Assembly: GCF_032854445.1 (NCBI RefSeq)
Contig: NC_088300.1
Location: forward strand, 33,027,608-33,091,607
DNA length: 64,000 bases
Origin: Liolophura sinensis
Lineage: Eukaryota; Mollusca; Polyplacophora; Chitonida; Chitonidae
Direction: 5' to 3'
The notes beneath the pieces are model-generated. The model was not told the DNA's origin. It worked only from the letters and a program-made list of their open reading frames with translations, and did not search any database. Each line of letters opens with the position of its first letter. Within the stretch, counting starts at the first letter, position 1. Position numbers and translations under genes: made by a program. Shown here piece by piece: positions 37,626 through 52,622 of the stretch.

Positions 37626-37916
37626 TCAAGGAAATGACTTGGTAGGGATTATGGTCAAGGTATTAGCAACATAACATCCATACAGAAGTTCAGTAAATTT
37701 ACTGCAACTGGCATCTTGGTTGTTACTTCTTATAGACGTTATTTTTTCTCCCCTCGCCCTCTCCACAAATTTCACATCAGGTATGACAATTGTATCTTTT
37801 TCTTTTTTCGCTCTGGAAACAAATTTCTTTCGTTTTCTGTTCACACCAGAAATCATGGTGTCCGAAATTACACTCGTGCTTAAACAGCTCTTTTTCACAG
37901 GACTTGTATTAGACAT
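37626..37916 (-). CDS. Unidentified basic 96-residue open frame with downstream poly(A) signal
   Basis: This frame starts MSNTSPVKKSCLSTSVIS and contains a basic stretch NRKRKKFVSRAKKEKDTIVI. A TGA lies directly in frame before the ATG, so the frame is either a complete short protein or an exon using an internal acceptor. On the same strand an AATAAA (37576-37581) lies 45 bases past the stop, the arrangement of a real 3' end. The -3 base of the ATG context is T, which is weak. No family is recognised. Confidence 0.35.
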   Translation of the reverse strand: MSNTSPVKKSCLSTSVISDTMISGVNRKRKKFVSRAKKEKDTIVIPDVKFVERARGEKITSIRSNNQDASCSKFTELLYGCYVANTLTIIPTKSFP

Positions 37917-38604
37917 TCAACCATCGATGCAGGATTCCTTCTATCCTAAATAAACTACTGGGTTTTTTCGATACACTTCAAGCTGTAGTTATGTTAGTCT
38001 AATTTTGCTCAGTTTCCAGCCGATCCCAGACAAAGCTTTTTCTTTTACAATTATTTGGATAAATAAATAACATGTATGTTGTGTTTTAATATATCAAAGG
38101 GGTAAAGAATTGCATAACTTTTAGAATGGAGTAAGTAAATAATCAACACATTCCCACTGGCCTATTAAATTTCTTATTGCTACTGCAATTCTTGATTTCA
38201 ACAATCAAAATGGACTATTAAAATTGCTATAGGAGTTATCTTAAGAAATCTTTATCATATTTGTAATTTTACAAAAAAAAAAACAAAAGAAAAAGAAATG
38301 GATAACAGTTCTTTACAAGAGCTTGCGTAGAAACTTACATACACAAACCAGATCAGAATGAAAGGAAGTTCCTCTGTTTTACTTTTCCAGGTACGCCAAA
38401 CATAAGTAATCCATACAAATGTATCCCATCCCAGGCCTGTGCCATAACTATTAGTAGCACTACAGCTCTTAGCATACAATATTAACGCACTTTAAGTCAT
38501 CATGCATAAATGACACATAAATTTAAATTCTCACTTTACACATTATTTCATGGAAAAATAAATTTATACATATGCTCTATACTTTTTTTTAGTTTGGTTT
38601 TTAG

Positions 38605-38610
38605 TTTATT
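38605..38610 (-). terminator. Candidate poly(A) signal of ACTR2
   Basis: On the minus strand an AATAAA hexamer lies about 120 bases past the ACTR2 stop codon at 38729-38731. The spacing suits a short 3' UTR. No cleavage site can be proven from sequence alone. Confidence 0.5.
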
Positions 38611-38728
38611 ATTGTACAAGATTTGGAAGAAGCCACATATGACGTGGAGAGTGGTGATCACATATGATACTATAACGTTCCTAGAGGCTTGTGGTCCTGA
38701 TGGTAAAGGGGTGTGGCCTATAGAAGAA

Positions 38729-41700
38729 TTATGCTGGAGACACGCCCATTTTCTCCAGAACCCTCATCCCTTTCTCCTGGTATTCCTGCCTCGTCATCCA
38801 AAACGTGTCCTTATCTTTCATAATTTCGGCCAAAACAGCACCTCCCAGGAACACCATGTGCTTTCTTCGGGGTGGGTCCTCTATGCGAATTTTGAATTTC
38901 TGCAAAAAAAAGAAAAAAAAGAACCAGTAGTGATTTTAGCACATTCAACAAACTCCTGAATGAATCAATGACTATGGCTTTCTGATGCCATCATCAGCAA
39001 TATTTCAGTCATATTGTGGCAGGCTAACTCCTGTAGCAAGGACATAATATATTAATACTCTGGTCAGCACTTCTTAGAGAACACTGACAACTAATCATCA
39101 GAAAGCAGTGTTCATCATTCCAGAGAATACGGATTAAGTATTTATTTCATGACAGAGAGTAAAGAGACAGGCTTAAGGGCATAAAATCAGCATTAATTAC
39201 TAATTGTCACATTGCTTCAGGGAACTCACAATGTAAACCTCTTCTTCTAAAAGTGTAATATACTGTGCACTTCAAATGGTTATTTAGCTCCCTTTCCACA
39301 AAATATCCTACCCAAGTTCCTCAACCTTTTCGCATATAAAGGAGCCACTTGCACTGAGATATAAGCATCCTTTTACTTTGATTTGGGAGACAAAACTACA
39401 TTAGTTTGGTCAGACAAAACATTATTTTAACAGTCTACACAGAACAATGCCCTTAGAATATACCTAATATTTATTTATTTATTTATTTGATTGGTGTTTT
39501 ACGCCTTACTCAAGAATATTTCACTTATACGACGGCGGCCAGCATTATGGTGGGTGGAAACCGGGCAGGGCCCAGGGGAAACCCACGACCATCCGGAGGT
39601 TGCTGTCAGACCTTCCCATGTACGGCATACCTAAATAAACATCTTGTAAACATGTGAAAAGGTTGAAGAATTACAGTAAATGTGAACTGCATGTTCAAAC
39701 AATACGACTGGAAGACGGCATGGAAGATCCAGGTGGGACCAAGTGTTTAGTCAGTGATACTTCCTGTTAACAGAAACTTTCCTAATTACTCCTTTTTTTT
39801 GGACTTAATATCAAATGGTTCCTCCACCAGTGTATTAAAGTCATACCACATCTACCTAGAGCACTGAAAATGCATATAGCCTTAGGCCAAACTGCAATAC
39901 TGGTACACATACTTAACTAGTGTACAAAAACTCAAAACAGACTTCATTTCGGAAGACAACTATCCTGAGGTTGAGGATTTGGTAGCATATGTCTGAACCA
40001 AACTAACCCCACTGGGGCTGGGGTTTGTGGCATAATACCTTCTGCACAAGTGTGTACATAGTGTCTTGTCTGAACAACATCAATCCTACAGTGGCTGGGA
40101 GCTGTGTTTAAATAGAATTTACCTACATACGTTTAAGGTCTTTGGGTTAAACCAAATAAACTATTCTGTGGCTCAAGTTTTTGTCTGCAGCATCTACCCA
40201 AATGGGTTCAAGAGTTTATCTTTGAACCACATCAACTGTACCTGCTGTGACCTGTGTTTGAAAGGCATCTACCCTAATTTGGATGGACCTTTTGTCTGTT
40301 CAGCACTTCTTAGAGAAAAAGGACAACTGTTCGTCCCATTACGTCATGTCATCACTACAGACAAAGGTGGTGTTTCTGGGTCAGCTATAACATCCTTCAT
40401 ATGTCACTACTGAGGCTCAGTTAAATAAAGAGTGTTGGACTGTCACAACAACCAGATGTGTGTATTTTAAGCACCTACAATTGACCCCTCGACTGGGGTT
40501 TAATACTGTACTGAGGAATATTTCTATTCTAAAAGAGCACCCACGCAACTGCCATGTAAGACAGAAAAGTCAAATGTGGGCTGAGCTGGGCAGCCAAATA
40601 TAGACAGTGGGAGAGAAAGCATGGGAAACAGGACACAGAATCCATGAACAATCAATTCTGATTCATTAAAATATAGTATTCCTACACATATTATCCTTTC
40701 CTTTGATGACTACAATTAACCAGCTTAGTCTTCCTCTAATGATTAATTTCTGGAAGAGAAGGTGTATGTGTGTATGTATGTATGCATGCTTGGTGTTTTA
40801 CATTGTACTAAACAACTGTTCAATCATATGACGACCAGGCGTCATTAGGTGTGTGTACATACATGTTGTTGCAGGGGGTGTCCATGCCGCCAAAGTGCTG
40901 CTGTAACTTATGTGTCATGCCGAAGACACCAGACATGACACCCCACCCAGTCATATTATACTGACACCAGGCCAACCGATCTGGTTTCCTTGTTCTAAGC
41001 TCTCTGTGCTGAGCGCCTATCGAGACAGCCACAACTATCATTTTTAAAGTCTTTCTTATGACCCTACTGGCGATTTAACCTCGTCTCTCAGGAGAGCTTC
41101 ATATCTAAATTATGACTTGTCTGAACCCAGTACTCACCGATAACTTTGTAGTGTCTCCCTTCAGCACTCTCTCCAGGTAAAGCTGTTTTATTTCCCTCTC
41201 CAGTCGACTGGGCAGGCCAGGGTACATGGTGGAACCACCAGACAGGACTATGTGTTTATAAAAGTCTGGTCTTGTGTCTATATCTGCTGCCTGTATTGTG
41301 TTGAACAGTAACTCTGCCACACCCACTTTTTCTACATTGATTAAATGAGGCTGGAAAAGGGCTTCTGGAGCACCAAATCTCTCTCCGCCAACTTTTATGA
41401 TGCGCCCATCTGGTAACTGAAAAAATATTACAAATGTGTTCTACAAGGGAATTCTGTAAACTACGATACTGAACAATGGGAAAAATTTCTCAGCACAACG
41501 TAACTATCTTCTACAAAATGCTGGAGCAAGTCAGCTTGACTAGTTTCATTTGCTAGGAAACAAGAGCTAACCTTGAAGAGACAATCAACATTATAAAACT
41601 TGTGACATATATGACAATTCTATAAATATAATTTCTATTTTTTGGGCTTGCAGCTTTATGTCATATTTTAGACTATTTTAATGACAGTATTTCACCTAAA

Positions 41701-44700
41701 GTTTAGTATGTAAACCTGTGCTTTCCGAAATACATAAATGCCCTAAATGCTACTCTTGAGACCAACCCTACGTTTTTCATATAAGAAATTAATAAAACAT
41801 CACAAAAGTAAGGTGGACAAAACAATCAGAATCAAGCAAATGTGTCACTTGAAAGGGCCTAAAGCTTGGGAGAAAAACAGTATATTATGCTCAGGTGGTT
41901 TGGCTTAAGAGAAACCAATGCACCTCGACAATTACCTAACAATCCTTTGCAGTTGAACCCCTGATCTTAATTCCAACATCTAACGAAGACCGGTGGACTT
42001 CTGACAGTAAGTAGACAAATCCACTCACTCAGTGAATGTCCCTCCACCAGAACAAGTAGTTCTCACACGTATATACTCACTGTGTACGATTCCACTAGAA
42101 CAGTAGTTTCTAAGGCAAGTTTCTGTTCCTGGTCAACATCATAGCCTACGTAGCACAGGCTTTCCTTCATCATTCGAACTGTCTCAAAGTCTGCAGAGTG
42201 GTTGAATGCATAACCTCGTAGTAACAGTAACTGCAGAGGAACAAGAGACATGTTTTAGGAGAGCATGGAAAGTGGATGTATGTGCAGAATAGTGTCGATA
42301 GAAATATTTTCACTTTAAATTCTTCTACTTGTGGGACATTCCAATTGTGCAATTGGACAATAATATCATTTTTTTACCTGGTCCAGTTCAGGTTATATAG
42401 CCTATCTGGTTATGAAGTCTCTGAAAGAAGGAGACCAGTGAATGCTTTCTACACCAAAAAATTTCTAAAGCATGCTAGGTACTACAGTCATGATAAAAAA
42501 ATGATCAAGTACTGTAATTTTGGGGACATCTGGTTGGCAGTTCTTAGCCATTGCATGTCCAACTGTAACAGAAATGGACGGTTTCTTTTTTCTCACAATG
42601 CTGGTCCATCTAATAAACAAAATATCCACACCACAAAAAACATGGGAGAGAAATGTAATTTTTAGCTTTCAGAACTACTAAGAAAAATTACAATACTGCT
42701 TTGATGACTAAATTACTTATTTTGCCTCATTCTATTTTTCAAAAAAAAGTTTTTGATTTGTTTATTTGACTGGAGTTTTACACCATGCTCAAGATTATTT
42801 CACCTGTACAACTGCTGCAAGCATTATGTTGGGAGTAAACAGAGCAGAGCCCAGTGGAAACACGACCACTTGCTGGTTGCTGAAGGACCTTCGGGTGTAC
42901 AACCATGTGAGAAAAGCAACATAAGCTGGGCTTGAACCCACAACAATGAAGTCCTTGACAGGTCTATGATACTGTTAATATGGTAAATGTAGACACATCA
43001 CGTACCTTTATCAAATAACGAGTGATGTCTCTGCCAGCGATGTCTAATCTCCTCGTCAAATGCGGGAGAGCAAATCCGTCATAGACAGGACATATATGCG
43101 TGACACCATCTCCAGAGTCCACCACAACACCCGTTAACAAACCTGCAATCATACCAGGGTCTTCTTCATAGAATGTTCCACTTGACAGTCAAACACCAAA
43201 CTAACAAATGTACAGTAGTATCACAATTTTGTGATAGGGTGCATTTTAGTGGTAATTGTGGTATTTTATCAGATCAACATGAGCCTGTTTCATCAAATTT
43301 CAATATCAGTAGTCTACTCTCATAAGATTCACCCCCACCCCCCAACCCAAATTACTAACCAATGTTAAATAGCAATAAGTTTATAGCTGGGTGCTTTCAA
43401 TAATCATTTAAATCCATCCACAACAGTTAAATGTTTTAAAGACTTAGCATAATGGCAATATAAGCATTCTCCATTCATACACAGCCAGCATACATGGAAG
43501 GACAAGACAAATGCTATAAAACTTACTTCTACCCTGACCAAACTTGATAATCAACCATTAAACAAATTGGTCTTCACATCTTTTATATAAGATCTACCAA
43601 TAATATTTTACAGAACAGGTTTTGCAAAACATTGGACAGTTCACACCTCTCAATAAACATATTATTATTAATATTATTAACATTAAAGGCTGGTCGCTGT
43701 CGTATAAGTGAAATATTCTTGAGTACGGCATAAAACACCAATCAAATAAATAAATAAATGAATATTAACATTAAAGAGAAGTTTACGTTCTAAGGAAGCC
43801 AGTGTGTGGTAGCTCACGAAAGACTTACCCTGTGCATAAAGTGTGAGGACAGCCTGGATTGCAATGTACACTCCTTCAAATTGGTACTTTTCAAACATAA
43901 CCTACAAAAAGAAAAATGTCTTTGAGAAAATAGGTTTTTAAAGTCTATATCACATAAAAGATTTGTATCAACATTATTACAGTTAATTTTTCACATGGAA
44001 CTCTGTGTGTTATATTCACGCGAAAATGATAAATCCAATTTATGATCATGGGAAAATAAGAAAAAATAAATCAAAATCTTCTCATCTACCTCTATCATCT
44101 TTTCTCGGTTTTTCATGGGGTTCATGGGAGGTTCTGTGAGTAGAATCTTTGTGTTTTTGGGGTTAATGTTCATCTTTTCCTTCCCAAAGGTGTAGTCATA
44201 CAGGTGAATCATGTCATCCCAGTTCCTAACGATCCCATTCTCCATGGGGTAGTTCACTTCCAACATCGACCTCAATTGACTGGCTTCATCTCCAACCATT
44301 AAATCCTGCATACAGCAAAATGTAGTGGTATGCATGTTAGAAACATCATTTGATTACCTCTGAAAAGTTTTCTTGAACTTTTCTTGGAATAAAAGATAAT
44401 AACGGCTTTATTATTGTTTAAATTTCAAAGAGTAAAATCGTTTTTTTATGAAGAATTTAGTCCAAACAAGCAGCATCCATCTTAGTTCTTAGTTTTATAC
44501 AGAAAACTGGTTAATATAATAATAAACAAAATTGTTTTAAAAATGTTTACATATAACCAGTGTTACAGCGACCGAGAATATACCAGCTCACCTTGACGAC
44601 AATATCCCCTACTTTCTGTTGTGATCTAATGATAGGTCTGCCTACCAGAGATGGGAAGATATGGTCAGGGAAGTTAGATCCTGCCCGTCCACACTTCACA

Positions 44701-46657
44701 AACTGCAGAATAAATGTAAATGTGTTCATAACTTAGTAAGAATGCATTATAAACATGCACATATAGTACCCTAATTTCTCCTCAATCTACAGTGTGTGCT
44801 GTTGTGAACTACAAGGCCCACGTCTATGTTTAATTTCATAGGACTAGAGTTGATGATAGCTCACAGTCAATAAAAACGTCATCTTGGTACACAGTTAGCA
44901 GATCCAGACTAAATATACAGACTAATTAATTCTGGTTAGGTTTATGGGCTCTTCAAAGCGTTCAATGTATGACTGATACTGAGAAAGCAGGACGTGAGTT
45001 TTGCTTTAACAGAGGATTAACCTGTCTGCCTTGAGGTGGGTCATCACGCTTGCACCCTGGAGACCCTGGAGCAGGTTTTGCAGCCCTCACAAAAGTTCAT
45101 GCAGATTCTAAAACGTTTTTTTTTTCCCGTCTGCACTAAACATTGTATGCAACAAAAGACTTATGTGATAAGTGTAAGTTTTCGTGGCTTTACCAACTGA
45201 GTGGGCTGATAAAACTTTATTTGGTGAAAAAATCCACGGCATAGCAAAGCAGGTAACACAGTTTAAGTATCTACCGACTGATGGATGTCAGATTGTTAAA
45301 TGCGGAAATACAGTTGTTTTTCCTTTTCCCCCCAACAATCAAACCGAAACACATGCAACTAGACTTCTCCCCTCCATCCGATAAAACTGAGATCTGTTAC
45401 AAGAGAGATATGAAATTCATCTCAACCTCAGTAATATGTCCCCGCCTTTTGCACTGACCGATATTTACACATGTACATAGCTATAACAGCATAGTCATTA
45501 ACTAGAGGTCTCATTCTCGAACGAGAGGTGAAGCATCAAGATTTCAAAGGAGCAGCATTGTGGAAGTGATCTTCACAAAACCTGTTCAGGTGTAACCTGG
45601 GCTATACAAAATATACATTTGTTAAACCAAATCAAGCTTCAGCAAGGTAAATTTCTGGTTAAGCAGATTTTTCAAATTTTAAAGGCTGTTTTGACATGTG
45701 GGTTGAAAGTTTTTCAGCGCTTTCGTCACCATGCATCACTTGCCCACAGAAGCCTGTGTATTCACATCAGATAATCTTTCTGAGATACTGACTTCCACCA
45801 ATAAGTGGGGTCTAACCATGTGCTTCATTTCTGGGATTCTAACCTGTCTGCACTGGAATGAATTAATACTACTGTTCCATACAGCCTATATATTTGTCGA
45901 TGCCATAGTCCTATAAACAAGTTAGCACTTTACACTCAAAGTTTGCGCGCATGATTTTAAGCAAGATGACGCTAAGCATGGTGCAGGCAAGTGCTCTGCA
46001 GTGCAGTATCATATCGAACATGAAAGCCTGCATGGCCTATGTAGGTTTCATTCAGAGTGCAAGGGCACAGTGGGTATGTCTGGCCGACTCACTGGGCAAG
46101 CTGTTCCTCCTCTTAGTCTGCCTTCATGGTCTGAATGACAGATCCTATGAACAAACTCGTCATGTGTGATATGAGGGCTATAAGATCTCGCTTTCTTTGC
46201 AACAAGGCAAGTATATGCTAAACAAGGAAACATCAACTGTGTTAGAATTGCTATATTAGACTTCCTTGACGTCTCTCTATTCTAGCTGTAGAAAATTACT
46301 GCACACACCGTGCATGCAGCGATCACGTCAATGAATCATCGGTCGTATGCAATCAATTCCTCCCCCACAATGGGGAAAATCAAAACAAAGCGCATTTTGC
46401 CTTATTGCCTGAACGAAAAGCAAACGTTAACAGCACAACATATCTGGCTTTCTAATGAATTATAACATCAAATACTGTCGAGTTTCATATATGTGACAAG
46501 AAAAGTGACAATTACAGCTATACGACTTCCGGGTGATCGGGCCCCAATTAGTCACATGAAAAGATGTCGAAGATGGACAAAATTGCGGCCAACAATCCAA
46601 ACAACATACCCCTGTGCCATTGTCACAGACAACCACTTTCCTCCCTTGGCTATCCAT
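38729..46657 (-). CDS. ACTR2: Actin-related protein 2 (Arp2), eight exons, complete
   Basis: Arp2 is the ATP-binding actin-like subunit that, with Arp3, forms the nucleus of a branched actin filament in the Arp2/3 complex. Exons on the minus strand are 46657-46610, 44702-44592, 44305-44090, 43901-43829, 43142-43006, 42230-42081, 41416-41138 and 38899-38729. All introns are GT-AG, and the phases join without a break to give 394 residues, the same length I recall for vertebrate Arp2. Visible landmarks are phosphate loop 1 DNGTG in exon 1, the DLMVGDEA start of exon 3, phosphate loop 2 DSGDG near residues 158-162, [11 protein letters not shown] near 303-313, and a C-terminal end in MGVSPA. The start ATG opens [16 protein letters not shown], as in other animal Arp2 proteins. 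Introns carry SINE copies in both orientations. It diverges from NENF across 183 bp. Identity is near certain; the exon ends were placed by eye. Confidence 0.96.
39472..39640 (-). mobile_element. SINE family 1 in the last ACTR2 intron
   Basis: On the plus strand, TTATTTATTTGATTGGTGTT, ACGACGGCGGCCAGCATTAT and CCCACGACCATCCGGAGGTT are present, ending near TTCCCATGTACGGCATACC. Same transcriptional orientation as ACTR2. Confidence 0.9.
39991..40285. repeat. Degenerate 75-bp tandem repeat in ACTR2 intron 7
   Basis: Four diverged units begin near 39991, 40066, 40142 and 40217 with (T)GAACCA-A-CAAC and contain GTGGCTGGGAGCTGTGTTTA-like middles and ATCTACCC-like ends. The frame stays open and gives a 25-residue periodic peptide, a consequence of the 75-bp period. 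Confidence 0.5.
40775..41046 (-). mobile_element. SINE family 2 copy in ACTR2 intron 7
   Basis: On the minus strand: AACAAGGAAACCAGATCGGT, TGGCCTGGTGTCAGTATAAT, ATGACTGGGTGGGGTGTCAT and GGCATGGACACCCCCTGCAA, then a diverged tail CGTCATATGATTGAACAGTT. Confidence 0.85.
42748..42945 (-). mobile_element. SINE family 1, diverged, with B-box region
   Basis: On the plus strand, TTTGTTTATTTGACTGGAGT begins the tail, followed by GCAAGCATTATGTTGGGAGT and GCTTGAACCCACAAC, the latter being the reverse complement of a tRNA-like B box. Lies in ACTR2 intron 5. Confidence 0.75.
43686..43760 (+). mobile_element. SINE family 1 tail in ACTR2 intron 4
   Basis: GGCTGGTCGCTGTCGTATAA, AAATATTCTTGAGTACGGCA and AAATAAATAAATAAATG; opposite to ACTR2 transcription. 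Confidence 0.85.
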
Positions 46658-46840
46658 CCCGGATTGTCTTGGATTATCTCCACATATAACTCCTTTCCCT
46701 TTAGCTTCCTGCCCGATGGATCACCGGAACAGCCAACACCCCTTTGAAGCCGGCTGAATGTAACCAGTCATTTGATTGGCTTTTAGATTCTCGTCATCCA
46801 ATGAAAACAGTTATCACAAATGTCAACATAGCCTGTAAAG
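46658..46840. promoter_or_regulatory. Shared bidirectional promoter of ACTR2 and NENF
   Basis: Only 183 bp separate the divergent start codons of ACTR2 (minus) and NENF (plus). The interval contains two CCAAT boxes in opposite orientation: ATTGG at 46775-46779 and CCAAT at 46798-46802. There is no clear TATA box, as expected of broadly expressed head-to-head genes. Both 5' UTRs must lie inside or very near this stretch unless upstream untranslated exons exist. Promoter function is inferred from layout and motifs. Confidence 0.7.
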
Positions 46841-49463
<2,623 letters not shown>

Positions 49464-50920
49464 AGCTGTTGCTGGATTCTCGTCATACACATTATTATCA
49501 GTACATGAAATACATGTACATTCATTTTTTCTAGTACGCAATTTCTGAGTTTGGCATTTCATACCATGTAAAATACTTTGCTACATACAGAATATATCTT
49601 CTAATATATTGAAGGCCTTTAGCATTTATAAGTAAATGAATGCATTCAGTGATCATGATTTTAGGTGAATTTATCTGTTGTACATTCAGCGTTGTAAACA
49701 TTTTTACTATACATGTATAAGTATATTCTTCGTTAAAGGTATGTGATAATGATATCTCTAATCTAAAGCAGACTAAGATTTACCTGTATGGTTTTAAGGT
49801 TCATTCATTGAGCTGTCCTTGGGGTTTTCATTGATTGGTATGTCTCTGTTGGACACAAAATGCCAATGAAGAACATGGGTTGATCCACGTTACCATGGTG
49901 ATATCATACAATTCTTTGACTCAGAGATTCATTAGTCGTGACTTTTTTTTCCGGATTGTTCCACTCAGTCATAAGATATTGGAAGATTCAGGAAATGTAA
50001 ACAGATCTAACTGTGAAATTATGAAGAATTTTAATACCAGTAACGTTTGCATTATTGAAAAGTGTTTGCTTATACAGATATGTATAATGTGACATGTACA
50101 GTGAATGTGCAGTGTTTATGTGGGTATTCAAATGAAGTTCTCCGGCACATGGAATTCTCCTGCCGCAGTTTTTAGAAGAAAAAGATATGACTAAGATGCA
50201 TGTTGAATCAAATATTGTCCAACTGCTGTCTTATATATGTGGCTGTGTCTTTGAATATATGGATTGAGTTTTAGTGATAACACTATTAAGATAGTACTCT
50301 AAATCCTCCACAATTTCAACCATTAAAAAGCAAACTCACAATACACGCACTTGAAGATATAATTCAAAACTAAACTGCTTTGTTCAAGTACAGGGAAATA
50401 AGGACTGTAATCTTCACAAAAAATCATGTATATGTAATAGCTTATCTGGATCAGATAACCATTCTGCAATGATACATCATAACATGAACTGCCGTATTTC
50501 CCCAGTTTCACAGCTTTAATTTTTTTAGCTTTCTTCATTTAAAACAGTGCTTGATTCTGCTTGGTTCATAGACCTTATAGAAACTTCATACTTTTTTGTG
50601 AAGTTTTATTAATTTCCAATAAGGGTAACTTAAGGCCTCTGTCCATCTGAAAGTGTATCTGTACATGATAAACATAAGGTGAAATACAGTATGTCTGTAG
50701 TTGGATATGTGGAGGATTTAGCATGACAGTGTAAGATTTTAATACACCTGTACATGTAAGTACATGGATTTTTTTGTTGTTTTTGTATTTACACAAGTCA
50801 TTGCTGGAGATGGTAATATTTTTATCACCCATTTATATATGGTTCGTATCTAAAATAGTAAGTATATGTCACACATTTTCATACAAAATTTGTACAATTG
50901 CCTTTATTTTGATTGGAAGA

Positions 50921-50926
50921 AATAAA
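50921..50926 (+). terminator. Possible distal poly(A) signal for NENF
   Basis: An AATAAA on the plus strand lies about 1.46 kb past the NENF stop codon. No clear AATAAA was seen nearer. The interval 49464-50920 is AT-rich, has no SINE that I recognise and could be a long 3' UTR, but a variant signal closer to the stop is equally possible. Confidence 0.25.
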
Positions 50927-51119
50927 AAAGAAAATCAAATGTCATAATATATGTATAGGTCTTTCTACGTTTTCTTTTGAGTTTTTCATCAGTGATCCTT
51001 GTTCAGATATTGAGTAGTCAAACAAAATATGAGCATAAACTAAAAGAAAAAAAAAGTCTGGTCCGTCTCTGATGAGCTAGGATGGTTTTAGCCTAGCTCT
51101 TTTTTTCAGTATTACCACC

Positions 51120-51393
51120 TGTATTTATTTGATTGGTGTTTTACGACATACTAAAAATATTTCACTCATACAACGGCAGCCAGCATTATGGAGGGGGGAA
51201 ACCAGGCAGAGCTTGAGGGACACCTACGACCATCCACAGGTTTGCTAAAAAACCTTCCCAGGTATGACTGAAGATAACGCCAGCTTGAGCTGGACCTGAA
51301 CTCATAGCGACCGCATTGGTGAGAGGCTCCTGGGTCACTGTCACTCTGGCACGTAAACCACTCAGCCAGTGAGTCCCGTGTTACCACCTATAA
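51120..51393 (-). mobile_element. Full-length tRNA-derived SINE, family 1
   Basis: On the minus strand it begins GGACTCACTGGCTGAGTGGT with TTACGTGCCAGAG (A box side of a Leu/Ser-type tRNA) and TATGAGTTCAGGTCCAGCTC (B box side). The body TGGATGGTCGTAGGTGTCCC follows, then CCATAATGCTGGCTGCCGTT and the tail GTCGTAAAACACCAATCAAA ending TAAATA. It shows that the many tail fragments in this window derive from a tRNA-headed SINE. Confidence 0.85.
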
Positions 51394-51636
51394 ACTAGGT
51401 TCAATTTGTAATAGAAACAGATAGCGGTAGGCTTTATCAGTATGAGATAAGGGTTCAAAACAGCTAATGTTCACTCAGGTTAACTCCCCTAGATGGTTGA
51501 TGGTGTGAGCCTCTGCATCACTAGTACAACAACCATATTCAGCACTGGATCACCCTTTGTTCAGACCTATGACTTCATAACTAATAACCTTGGTAATTTC
51601 TTGCTCAGCATTAGGTAAACACAGTACTTGTTGAAC

Positions 51637-51680
51637 TGGCGTCAGTATAGTATGACTGGGTGGAGACATCAGCAATACAT
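51637..51680 (+). mobile_element. SINE family 2 fragment
   Basis: GGCGTCAGTATAGTATGACT followed by GGGTGG matches the middle of family 2; both ends are missing. Confidence 0.4.
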
Positions 51681-52130
51681 CACATCATGGCGAAGGATGT
51701 GTGGAGAAAGAAGGCTGCGGTGTATTATGAAGGACATAATGTTGACAGCGACAAGACCCTAGCAAAGAAGCAACCAAAAACAATCTAGGTTCATTTATAT
51801 CACTTGGTATTTCATCCATCAGTATATATTTACATGCAATACTAAGAAATACAGAACTTGTTGCTTCATTCAACATTCAACCTGCAAATCACCGCTTCAA
51901 CTGTCCCACACATCAATCCTTATATCGCTGATTTACTGTGGCCTGAAGTGAGGAGGTTTTACACGTACCTCGACATTTAAAGGCAGCTGATTTTTTCCGC
52001 ACCCTGTTACCTCCACCCAGTAGCAAGCAGGAAAAATTGACACATTTCTACTTGTACACATGGTGATAAATGTTGTCAAAGTGAAATTTTTGAGTAGGCC
52101 TACTCTTTTTAAAACCCAAACGATTAGATT

Positions 52131-52275
52131 TATTATTTATTTGATTGGTGTTTTATGACATACTCAAGAATATTTCACTTATACGCTGGAGACCACCATT
52201 ATAGTGGGAGGAAACTCGGCAGAGCCCGGGGAAAACCCATGACCATACGCAGGTTGCTGACAGACTTTGCCTCAT
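52131..52275 (-). mobile_element. SINE family 1 copy, downstream of NRDE2
   Basis: On the plus strand, TTATTTATTTGATTGGTGTT, ATAGTGGGAGGAAACTCGGC and CATGACCATACGCAGGTTGC. Confidence 0.9.
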
Positions 52276-52622
52276 AGGCCAACCGAACAGACATACATGA
52301 ACAAACAAATATGTTGTTCATAAATATAACACTTCACCTACAAATCTTAACGAGAATAAAGACACACAGGATCTTACTCCTTACATACAAAATATATATT
52401 ATACTTTCCCTTGTTGCTTAGAAATCAAGCTTTTGCAACAGTCTGAGCAATTGGCATACAGAAACGTTGTGTACCAGTATCCATAATTATGGAAATTCCA
52501 GTCTGCCGACCAAACGGGCACATTCGGCCATTGTCAAATGCTCTACTACATATTTCTAGTTTCATCCATCAAAGTATTTCAGACTTCCGCTTTCAGTTCT
52601 GGATGTGGATGTTTGAACAATG

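Noticed and set aside
38510-38959. 149-residue plus-strand frame
   Set aside because: It is antisense to the last ACTR2 exon and its 3' UTR; the minus strand carries the conserved Arp2 sequence.
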